Assembly (NCBI GenBank): GCA_002352045.1
Contig: DEHT01000082.1
Location: 14,545-20,395, forward strand
Reading direction: 5' to 3'
Source of the DNA: Chitinophagaceae bacterium UBA2793
GTDB lineage: Bacteria; Bacteroidota; Bacteroidia; Chitinophagales; Chitinophagaceae
Length of the DNA: 5,851 nt
Shown here piece by piece: positions 1-5,573 of the stretch. Made by a program: the position numbers and the translations under genes. Positions within the stretch are counted from its first letter, which is position 1. Each line of letters begins with the position of its first letter. Under the pieces are notes generated by a model. That model saw only the letters and a list, made by a program, of their open reading frames with translations. It was not told where the DNA came from and searched no databases.

Positions 1-108
1 GATGTTAATAGCGGGCATGGCGCAAGCAATCTTAAAAAGGGATTAGAATTAACTGCTGATATTTATAGTTTTATTTTTTGGAATATGGGTGTGAAACCAA
101 AGTTTTGA
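1..108 (+). CDS. Prolyl oligopeptidase family serine peptidase, C-terminal end only (5' truncated by window)
   Basis: The frame is open from base 1 and ends at a TGA at 106-108, giving the last 35 residues of a protein. Residues 2-10 of the fragment (VNSGHGASN) followed by ADIYSFIFWNMG match the extreme C-terminus of S9A prolyl oligopeptidases. In that family the histidine of the AGHG/SGHG motif is the catalytic-triad His, and the following amphipathic helix (E-x-x-D-I-x-x-F) closes the alpha/beta-hydrolase domain. Here that His is codon 6 (bases 16-18). Family members cleave proline-containing peptides, and in Bacteroidota many are secreted to the periplasm. The signal peptide, beta-propeller and nucleophile Ser lie outside the window, so location and exact specificity cannot be judged. 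A related S9 subfamily is the main alternative. The gene is followed by a strong hairpin terminator. Confidence 0.8.
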   Translation, partial: DVNSGHGASNLKKGLELTADIYSFIFWNMGVKPKF

Positions 109-145
109 TGTTATAAATAAAACTTAAGCACAAAATTTTGAATTG

Positions 146-186
146 ATTTAATTGCCCTGACAAAATGTTGGGGCAATTAAATTTTT
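146..186 (+). terminator. Intrinsic terminator of the peptidase gene, overlapping the end of the convergent oxidoreductase gene
   Basis: The arms 146-157 and 171-182 are perfectly complementary over 12 bp, with a GCCC/GGGC core. Four more pairs (158-161 with 167-170, two of them G-T) extend the stem to 16 bp around a 5-base AAAAT loop. A T-run at 182-186 follows on the plus strand, as expected of a Rho-independent terminator for the peptidase gene. On the minus strand the 5' arm of the hairpin contains the stop codon of the oxidoreductase gene (177-179). A clean U-run is missing there, so termination in that direction is less certain. Confidence 0.85.
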
Positions 187-1541
187 ATATCCATCACTTT
201 TTTAGTTTTCCTGCTTTTTTCTGCCATAAAACCCATGATGTGGCTTTCAATGGATTGATCAATGGTGGAGCTCAACAACGATGGATCTTTTTTTGAAATG
301 GCTTCAATCCAGTTGGCTACCAGGCGCCAATCACCACCACCATGCCCATCGGTTTTTTGCGACCATTCGGTTTTTTTACCGGTTAAAAAATCGGTCATTA
401 CAAAACTATTCATATCACCTACAATATCGCCGAGGCTACCCATAACCCTTGTTCTGCGGCCATCATAAGAAGTAAAAGCTTCCATCGAAAAAGAAGCAGT
501 AAGCCCATCCTCAAATAATATATTGCTGGTATAATGATCAGGTTGATCGTTGTCCATCTTATAAACACATCTACCGTAATTGGTAGTTTTTAATTGATCA
601 AGCACATAAGCAGCCTGCTTAGTTTTGTCTTCGGGCAAGTCAAAAACATAATTCCATTGCCGCTTGCGATAATAAATTTCCAAAGCAGAGTAGGGACATT
701 TTGATTCTACGGAACATCCATCGGTACAGCGGGCCGTACTTCCCTGGGGTGCGTTAGCAGCAGTAAACCAATCGAGGCCAGCAAAGGCATGAATACTTTT
801 GCAGGGTTTGTTTACCATCCATCTTATTATATCAAGATCGTGGCAACTTTTTGCTAAAATAATAGGTGTGGTTTGTTTGCTATTGTGCCAGTTGCCCCTT
901 ACGTAAGAATGGCTCATGTGAATATGCTCTATGGGTTCCAGGTGTTGAATGCTCACAATTTTACCTAGTACACCACTTTGCATAATTTCTCTTAGTTTAA
1001 TAAAATAGGGTGCATAGCGTAGTACATGACAAACCGCAACAATTCTTCCTGTTTTTTTTGCCAGGGCTAAAATATCTCTGCATTCTTTTTCGCTGGGTGA
1101 AATGGGCTTTTCTAATAGTATATCATAGCCCATTTCCAAAGCCTTCATACATGGGCCATAATGCAAATTGTCGGGAGTAGTAATAATGATTGAATCTGCA
1201 AATTTGGGTCTTTTAAAAACATCTTCCCATGTATGAAACCTGTTGGCAGTTTCAATATTGTGCTTAACAGCGTAGCGTTCATTTCTTATTGGAATAGGTT
1301 CTGCCACACCTACAATGTCTAACTGCTGTGCATATTGAATGGCATAGTTGCCATATAAATTGCCACGTGCTCCTGCACCACAAACAATGGCTGTAATGGG
1401 TTTGTCTAAATTTAAATCTATCTCCGGCAGTAAAATTGGATGATGGTCTTCATTCATTGCCCATGATGAAGCAGGTAGAATGGCTCCGGCAGAAAAACTC
1501 AATAATTTTAAGGCGTCTCTGCGTGATAATTTTTTTGACAT
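177..1541 (-). CDS. Gfo/Idh/MocA family oxidoreductase with twin-arginine-like signal peptide
   Basis: This 454-residue protein is a predicted NAD(P)-dependent oxidoreductase of the glucose-fructose oxidoreductase / inositol dehydrogenase / MocA family, which usually acts on sugars or cyclitols. The N-terminus has SRRDALK (residues 6-12), close to the Tat consensus SRRxFLK, then a hydrophobic stretch and a possible cleavage site after SWA (A28). Export to the periplasm with bound cofactor is therefore likely but inferred. The Rossmann domain begins at AIVCGAGARGNLYG (51-64). The conserved EKP motif is at 144-146, where the Lys normally contacts substrate and nicotinamide. The C-terminal domain carries HSYVRGNW (211-218) and KSCHDLDII (231-239), the usual region of the catalytic His/Asp. 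Three cysteines (C272, C276, C282) form C-x3-C-x5-C ahead of PYSA, and a GHGGGD loop lies at 399-404. Substrate is unknown; I see no support for the GH109 glycosidase subgroup. The ATG is preceded by A-rich sequence with no clear Shine-Dalgarno motif. It lies 28 bases after the DUF1801 gene, so co-transcription is likely. Confidence 0.9.
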   Translation of the reverse strand: MSKKLSRRDALKLLSFSAGAILPASSWAMNEDHHPILLPEIDLNLDKPITAIVCGAGARGNLYGNYAIQYAQQLDIVGVAEPIPIRNERYAVKHNIETANRFHTWEDVFKRPKFADSIIITTPDNLHYGPCMKALEMGYDILLEKPISPSEKECRDILALAKKTGRIVAVCHVLRYAPYFIKLREIMQSGVLGKIVSIQHLEPIEHIHMSHSYVRGNWHNSKQTTPIILAKSCHDLDIIRWMVNKPCKSIHAFAGLDWFTAANAPQGSTARCTDGCSVESKCPYSALEIYYRKRQWNYVFDLPEDKTKQAAYVLDQLKTTNYGRCVYKMDNDQPDHYTSNILFEDGLTASFSMEAFTSYDGRRTRVMGSLGDIVGDMNSFVMTDFLTGKKTEWSQKTDGHGGGDWRLVANWIEAISKKDPSLLSSTIDQSIESHIMGFMAEKSRKTKKVMDIKI

Positions 1542-1569
1542 ATTTTTCTTTAAAGGTTTACAATGCTGT

Positions 1570-2001
1570 TCAACTATGTTGCAGGATATTTTTTTGCAAA
1601 AACTGTATGCTAAGTTTCATCATTGCTTCCAATTGTTTTTGGTCAATGTCTTCTAACTTTTTTATATAAATACAACCTTTGCCCATTTTAAATTTTCCAA
1701 GCTTTTGTAAAATTTTATCTTGTTCATCGGCACCGGCATACACATAGAGCGAAATAGCTGCTTTACGTGGCGAAAAACCAATCAATGGCCAATCACCTTC
1801 TTGTTTGCTTCGTTGCGATTTGTAATGGTATTTTCCAAAACCAATGATTGATGCTCCCCACATCACTGCTTTTTCACCGGTAACTTTTTCCATTAGTTTT
1901 AATAGTTCAAAACTGTCGGATTTTTTCAAATCGGTATCAGCAAATTCATTTATAAAATCAGTAACACTTTTTAGAGTCGCCTTGGTTTTAATTTCAGCCA
2001 T
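1570..2001 (-). CDS. DUF1801 domain protein
   Basis: This small protein of 143 residues belongs to the DUF1801 family, whose fold resembles YdhG-like proteins and whose biochemical role is not established. Diagnostic blocks are MWGASIIGFGKYHYK (47-61), EGDWPLIGFSPRKAA (68-82) followed by a beta-strand ISLYVY, and KMGKGCIYIKKLEDID (105-120). Together they cover the typical core and the length is normal, so it looks intact. No signal peptide or membrane segment is visible, so a cytoplasmic location is expected. I chose the ATG at 1999-2001 (MAEIKTK). A TTG two codons upstream (2005-2007) would give MKMAEIK but is a poorer choice next to a good ATG. It is the first gene of a probable two-gene minus-strand unit with the oxidoreductase. 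A functional link between the two is not evident from sequence. Confidence 0.85.
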   Translation of the reverse strand: MAEIKTKATLKSVTDFINEFADTDLKKSDSFELLKLMEKVTGEKAVMWGASIIGFGKYHYKSQRSKQEGDWPLIGFSPRKAAISLYVYAGADEQDKILQKLGKFKMGKGCIYIKKLEDIDQKQLEAMMKLSIQFLQKNILQHS

Positions 2002-2153
2002 TTTCAATTATAAAGAAAATTAAGAAAAATTCAACAAGTGTTCCGTTTATTATTCTTAATCGGTAGTTTAATTTTTTGCAAGCAATGATATAGATCTGGC
2101 AGCTATTTATAACATCAACATAAAGTTTACCTGACAATAGAATTTATTTTTAG

Positions 2154-2186
2154 TTTGCTTACTCCCAAATAATCGCCTTATCTTTG
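2154..2186 (+). promoter_or_regulatory. Bacteroidota-type promoter for pyrG (-33 TTTG, -7 TAnnTTTG)
   Basis: TATCTTTG at 2179-2186 is an exact match to the Bacteroidota -7 consensus TAnnTTTG. TTTG at 2154-2157 fits the -33 element, with 21 bases between the two, within the usual range for the primary sigma factor of this phylum. Transcription would start a few bases after 2186, giving a pyrG leader of roughly 135 bases. The start site itself is inferred. Confidence 0.7.
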
Positions 2187-2264
2187 CATGACCTCTAGGA
2201 TATTTTATAGCATTCCTCCCGGTCATATTTTATTTTCTTATTAATTGTAGTTAAAGAATTTGCC

Positions 2265-2289
2265 AAAAACTCAAATCATTTGGGTTTTT
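2265..2289 (+). promoter_or_regulatory. Hairpin in the pyrG leader, candidate attenuator
   Basis: Arms 2265-2275 and 2279-2289 pair over 11 bp (five A-T, then C-G, T-G, C-G, then three A-T) around a 3-base TCA loop. In RNA the 3' arm ends UUUGGGUUUUU, so the structure looks like a weak intrinsic terminator with an A-tract in front and a U-tract behind. It lies inside the predicted pyrG leader, 40 bases before the start codon, where it could act as an attenuator. The low G+C content of the stem and the absence of a visible competing antiterminator keep the confidence low. It could also be a processing or stability element. Confidence 0.4.
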
Positions 2290-2328
2290 ATGCAGATTTT
2301 TTGTTTTATATAAACCGACAAACAAAAA

Positions 2329-3963
2329 ATGGCTAAGTACATCTTTGTAACCGGAGGGGTTACGTCATCATTAGGAAAAGGAATTATTGCGGCATCGCTG
2401 GCAAAGCTTCTGCAAAGCAGAGGATTAAAAGTTACTATCCAAAAATTTGATCCTTACATCAATGTGGACCCGGGTACATTGAACCCTTATGAACATGGAG
2501 AATGTTATGTTACAGATGATGGTGCCGAAACCGATTTGGATCTTGGCCATTACGAGCGCTTTTTGAATACGCCTACCTCGCAGGCCAATAATGTTACTAC
2601 CGGCCGCATTTATCAAACCGTTATCAATAAAGAAAGAGAGGGTGAATACTTGGGCAAAACCGTTCAGGTAATTCCACATATTACCGACGAAATAAAAAGA
2701 CGTATGCTGCTGTTGGGTGAGCAGGGATACGATATTGTGATTACTGAGTTAGGCGGTACTGTGGGCGATATTGAAAGTTTGCCGTTTGTAGAAGCAGTTC
2801 GCCAATTGCAATGGGAAATGCCAGAAGAAGATTGTTTAGTGGTGCACTTAACATTGATTCCGTACCTGAGTGCAGCCAAAGAATTAAAAACAAAACCAAC
2901 GCAACATAGTGTGCGTATGCTTAGCCAGGAAGGTGTAAGGCCCGATATTATTGTGTGCAGAACCGAAAAACCACTTTCGGAAGAATTGAAAAGAAAAATT
3001 GCTTTGTTCTGTAATGTGAAACCCAATGCTGTAATTGAAGCAATGGATGCAGGTACTATTTATGAGGTTCCTTTAAAAATGTTGCAGGAAGGTTTGGATG
3101 TAATTGTGTTGAAGCGTTTGCAAATAAATGGTTATGCCGCACCCGAACTAAGCAAGTGGCGTGCATTTTTAGATAAACTCAATTATCCAAAAACAAAACT
3201 CAATATTGGGCTAATAGGAAAATATATTGAGCTGCAAGATGCTTACAAATCTATTTTGGAAGCCTTTATACATGCGGGTGCCGTTAATCAATGCAAAGTG
3301 AATATTGTAAATGTGCACAGCGAATTTCTTACCGAAGAAAATGTGGCAGAGAAGTTTAAAGACCTTGATGGCTTGTTGGTGGCACCTGGTTTTGGATCAA
3401 GAGGGGTAGAAGGAAAAATTACTGCTGTAAAATATGCAAGAGAACATCATCTGCCATTCTTTGGTATTTGCCTGGGTATGCAAATGAGTGTAATTGAATT
3501 TGGAAGAAATGTGCTTGGCTGGAAAGACGCACATTCTACCGAAATGAATACGGCAACGCCCTATCCTGTAATTGCATTAATGGAAGAACAGAAAAAGGTA
3601 AAGAAGAAAGGTGGTACCATGCGCTTGGGTGCTTATCCCTGCGAAATAATGCCGGGTAGCCTGGCAAACAAAGTTTACGGCACCACTCAAATTAGCGAAA
3701 GACATCGTCATCGCTGGGAATTCAATAATAATTATTTGAAAGATTATGAAGCCGCAGGTATGATACCCAGCGGAAAAAACCCTCAATCCGGTTTAGTGGA
3801 GATTGTAGAATTGCCTAATCATCCATTTTTTATTGGCGTGCAATATCACCCCGAATTAAAAAGTACGGTTGAAAATCCACATCCTTTATTTGTAAGTTTT
3901 GTACAAGCTGCCAAATGGTTTACCGAATCAAAAAAGGGGAATGTGGCGGTAGTGAGTAATTAG
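2329..3963 (+). CDS. pyrG: CTP synthase (glutamine-hydrolysing)
   Basis: CTP synthase converts UTP, ATP and glutamine to CTP, the last step of de novo pyrimidine nucleotide synthesis, in the cytoplasm. The 544-residue length matches the family (about 545 in E. coli). The N-terminal synthase domain has the P-loop-like GGVTSSLGKG (9-18), the QKFDPYINVDPGTLNPYEHG stretch (38-57), the acidic Mg/ATP region ETDLDLGHYERF (67-78) and ELGGTVGDIES (140-150, with E140). A linker near 265-290 leads into the C-terminal class I glutamine amidotransferase domain. That domain has PGFGSRG (353-359), the nucleophile Cys381 in GICLGMQ, and the His507/Glu509 pair in QYHPEL. All catalytic residues are present, so the enzyme should be active. 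The ATG is preceded by A-rich sequence, and MAKYIFVTGG is the standard family N-terminus. It is transcribed from the promoter at 2154-2186, probably alone given the terminator candidate after it. Confidence 0.99.
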   Translation: MAKYIFVTGGVTSSLGKGIIAASLAKLLQSRGLKVTIQKFDPYINVDPGTLNPYEHGECYVTDDGAETDLDLGHYERFLNTPTSQANNVTTGRIYQTVINKEREGEYLGKTVQVIPHITDEIKRRMLLLGEQGYDIVITELGGTVGDIESLPFVEAVRQLQWEMPEEDCLVVHLTLIPYLSAAKELKTKPTQHSVRMLSQEGVRPDIIVCRTEKPLSEELKRKIALFCNVKPNAVIEAMDAGTIYEVPLKMLQEGLDVIVLKRLQINGYAAPELSKWRAFLDKLNYPKTKLNIGLIGKYIELQDAYKSILEAFIHAGAVNQCKVNIVNVHSEFLTEENVAEKFKDLDGLLVAPGFGSRGVEGKITAVKYAREHHLPFFGICLGMQMSVIEFGRNVLGWKDAHSTEMNTATPYPVIALMEEQKKVKKKGGTMRLGAYPCEIMPGSLANKVYGTTQISERHRHRWEFNNNYLKDYEAAGMIPSGKNPQSGLVEIVELPNHPFFIGVQYHPELKSTVENPHPLFVSFVQAAKWFTESKKGNVAVVSN

Positions 3964-3987
3964 AAAGTAAAAAGTAAAAAGTCAAAA
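3963..3987 (+). repeat. Short tandem heptamer repeat directly after the pyrG stop codon
   Basis: Two perfect copies of AAAAAGT (3969-3975, 3976-3982) are preceded by a partial copy (GAAAGT, starting at the last base of the TAG stop) and followed by CAAAA. The tract begins exactly at the stop codon and is non-coding. Function is unknown. Confidence 0.7.
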
Positions 3988-3988
3988 T

Positions 3989-4028
3989 TTCAGCGTTCAA
4001 TCTATTTAATTAAGGTGCTGAGTTTTTT
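3989..4028 (+). terminator. Weak intrinsic terminator candidate after pyrG
   Basis: Arms 3989-3997 and 4014-4022 can pair over 9 bp with a CAGC/GCTG core but four G-T wobbles. The loop is 16 bases (3998-4013) and a run of six T follows (4023-4028). The T-run and position favour termination after pyrG; the wobbles and large loop make it weak, so some read-through into the methyltransferase gene is possible. Confidence 0.4.
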
Positions 4029-4055
4029 ATTTCTTTTTGAATTTTAGCATATAAG

Positions 4056-4595
4056 ATGGAGAAGTTAAGTATGGAAGCGCTAAACCGTAAATCGGTGGAA
4101 GAATTTAAGCGCTCAGAAAAAACATCGGTAATTGTGGTGCTGGAGAATATTCGCAGTGCCTATAATGTGGGCAGTGTTTTTAGAACGGCAGATGCTTTTC
4201 TTCTTGAAAGTATTTATCTCACCGGTTATACTTGCAAACCTCCGCATAAAGAAATTCGCAAAACAGCATTGGGAGCAGAAGATACGGTTGATTGGAAACA
4301 TTTTAATAATGCCGGCGAAGCAATTGAACACTTGCGTTGGCAGGGCTATAAAGTATATGCAGTGGAGCAGGTAAACAATAGCCTGTCTTTAGAAAAAGTA
4401 CCCTTTGCTGAAAATGAAAAAGTTGCAGTAATCTTAGGTAATGAGGTTAGTGGAGTAGAATTAGAAACCATCCAACAATGTGATGGCTGTATTGAAATAC
4501 CTCAGTTGGGGATGAAACACTCCTTAAACATTGCTACCGCAGCCGGTGTAGTGTTGTGGGAAATTGTAAGAACAAGAATGAAGAATATAAGTTGA
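4056..4595 (+). CDS. SpoU/TrmH-type RNA 2'-O-methyltransferase
   Basis: The product is a predicted S-adenosylmethionine-dependent 2'-O-ribose methyltransferase of tRNA or rRNA, with the SPOUT trefoil-knot fold. All three SpoU motifs are present. Motif 1 is NIRSAYNVGSVFRTADAF (31-48), in which Arg43 is the likely catalytic Arg. Motif 2 is ILGNEVSGV (126-134). Motif 3 is IPQLGMKHSLNIATAAGV (148-165), which forms the knot and the cofactor site. At 179 residues it is little more than the catalytic domain. It lacks the extra N-terminal substrate-binding domain of RlmB-type enzymes and the C-terminal extension of TrmH. Size alone resembles TrmL, but TrmL motifs differ, so I do not assign a target or symbol. 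The ATG at 4056 gives MEKLSMEAL. A second ATG at 4071 (residue 6) is a possible alternative. It stands 58 bases before the UbiA-type gene on the same strand, and I found no clear promoter in front of it. Confidence 0.9.
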   Translation: MEKLSMEALNRKSVEEFKRSEKTSVIVVLENIRSAYNVGSVFRTADAFLLESIYLTGYTCKPPHKEIRKTALGAEDTVDWKHFNNAGEAIEHLRWQGYKVYAVEQVNNSLSLEKVPFAENEKVAVILGNEVSGVELETIQQCDGCIEIPQLGMKHSLNIATAAGVVLWEIVRTRMKNIS

Positions 4596-4624
4596 TTTGA
4601 AAATTTGATAATTTGAAAATTATC
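4595..4624 (+). repeat. Short tandem octamer repeat at the methyltransferase stop codon
   Basis: Three 8-base units follow one another: ATTTGAAA (4595-4602), ATTTGATA (4603-4610) and ATTTGAAA (4611-4618), then a broken ATTATC. The first unit begins on the last base of the TGA stop. Within the tract, 4607-4613 and 4618-4624 form a perfect 7-bp inverted repeat (GATAATT/AATTATC) around a TGAA loop. No T-run follows, so it is not a standard terminator. Confidence 0.65.
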
Positions 4625-4640
4625 AGCAATATTATTTTAC

Positions 4641-4646
4641 AGGAAG
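4641..4646 (+). promoter_or_regulatory. Shine-Dalgarno-like ribosome binding site of the UbiA-type gene
   Basis: AGGAAG lies 7 bases before the ATG at 4654, near-ideal spacing. The other starts in this window have only A-rich leaders, so this site stands out and supports the chosen start. Confidence 0.5.
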
Positions 4647-4653
4647 TTTATTT

Positions 4654-5559
4654 ATGTCCACGGTTAAAAATTATCTCTCTCTTATAAAATTTTCGCATAC
4701 CATTTTTGCAATGCCATTTGCATTAATTGGTTTTTTTCTGGCGTATAAAAATGTGGTACATCAGCATTTGGCCATAAAAAATTACGCTTATGCTTCTTAC
4801 TTTGATAATCCATTTATTGTTCTCATTTGTATAGTCCTCTGCATGATATTTGCCCGCTCTGCAGCCATGGCATTCAACCGTTATTTAGATAGAAAGTTCG
4901 ATGCCAAAAATCCAAGAACAGCTATTAGAGAAATTCCATCGGGTATTATCAACCCAAAAAAAGCTTTAAGCTTTACTATTATTAATTGCGTTTTATTTAT
5001 AACTACTACCTGGTTTATTAACCCCATTTGTTTTTACTTGTCGCCGGTGGCTTTATTTGTGGTTTTGTTTTACAGTTATACCAAAAGGTTTACGGCACTT
5101 TGTCATTTGGTGCTGGGATTGGGATTGAGCCTGGCGCCCATTGGCGCATACTTAGCGGTTACAGGAAAATTCGACTGGTTACCTTTGTTTTTCTCTTTTG
5201 CAGTAATATTTTGGGTAAGCGGGTTCGATATCATCTATGCCTTGCAGGATGAAGAATTTGACAAAAGCAATCATTTACATTCTATACCGGCTGCATTGGG
5301 AAAGAAAAAGGCCTTGAGGGTTTCAGAATTGTTGCATGTATTAAGTGCAACATCTGTTATAATTGCCGGCTTTTATGGAAGCTTTGGTATTTTATATTGG
5401 ATTGGTGTGGCCGTATTTACCAGCATGTTAATTTATCAGCATTCCATCGTAAAACCTCACGACCTTAAAAGGGTTAATGTAGCTTTTATGACGGCTAATG
5501 GAATTGCGTCAGTAGTATTTGCACTCTTCGTAATTTTAGATTTCTTTATCATACTATAA
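4654..5559 (+). CDS. UbiA-family polyprenyltransferase, MqnP/4-hydroxybenzoate-type
   Basis: This 301-residue integral membrane protein belongs to the UbiA family, which attaches a polyprenyl chain to an aromatic acceptor. The first Asp-rich motif is NRYLDRKFD (75-83), within AMAFNRYLDRKFDAKNPRTA. The second is DIIYALQDEEFD (192-203). Both normally bind Mg and the prenyl diphosphate. Hydrophobic helices can be seen at about 14-31, 54-73, 104-122, 126-142, 150-169, 175-197, 228-243, 246-262 and 277-300, consistent with the nine-helix fold. The KFSHTIFAMPFALIGF start and the GFDIIYALQD block are those of the UbiA-like branch that includes MqnP, the prenyltransferase of the futalosine route to menaquinone. 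A 4-hydroxybenzoate prenyltransferase label is the usual automatic name. MenA is less likely because its motifs differ. The acceptor cannot be fixed from sequence alone. ruvX starts 14 bases after its stop, so the two are probably co-transcribed. Confidence 0.88.
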   Translation: MSTVKNYLSLIKFSHTIFAMPFALIGFFLAYKNVVHQHLAIKNYAYASYFDNPFIVLICIVLCMIFARSAAMAFNRYLDRKFDAKNPRTAIREIPSGIINPKKALSFTIINCVLFITTTWFINPICFYLSPVALFVVLFYSYTKRFTALCHLVLGLGLSLAPIGAYLAVTGKFDWLPLFFSFAVIFWVSGFDIIYALQDEEFDKSNHLHSIPAALGKKKALRVSELLHVLSATSVIIAGFYGSFGILYWIGVAVFTSMLIYQHSIVKPHDLKRVNVAFMTANGIASVVFALFVILDFFIIL

Positions 5560-5573
5560 ATAATTTTAATTAT

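Larger units (their letters stand above)
2002..2328. other. Divergent intergenic region between the DUF1801 gene and pyrG
   Basis: This 327-base AT-rich stretch separates two divergently transcribed genes and holds no convincing gene. It contains a good Bacteroidota-type promoter reading towards pyrG (2154-2186) and a pyrG leader with a hairpin (2265-2289). For the DUF1801 direction I found only a one-mismatch -7 candidate: on the minus strand 2083-2090 reads TATCATTG, against the consensus TAnnTTTG. It has no well-spaced -33 TTTG partner, so that promoter remains unassigned. An 8-bp inverted repeat (2019-2026 with 2053-2060, ATTAAGAA/TTCTTAAT, 26-base spacer) lies just upstream of the DUF1801 start and may be chance in such AT-rich DNA. 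Confidence 0.6.

Noticed and set aside
2005..2007. TTG as the start of the DUF1801 gene.
   Set aside because: An in-frame ATG two codons downstream (1999-2001) is a better start and no family residues are lost by using it.
2019..2060. 8-bp inverted repeat ATTAAGAA/TTCTTAAT upstream of the DUF1801 gene as an operator.
   Set aside because: The arms are pure A/T-rich with one G or C each and a 26-base spacer; such repeats are expected by chance in this AT-rich region and no known operator matches.
2188..2244. Eighteen-codon ATG open frame in the pyrG leader just after the promoter.
   Set aside because: Its ATG falls at or before the expected transcription start, only two bases after the -7 element, so the start codon is probably not in the mRNA.
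2664..3026. 120-codon open frame antisense to pyrG.
   Set aside because: It lies wholly inside the strongly conserved pyrG coding sequence, its translation matches no family I recognise, and no promoter or ribosome site supports it.
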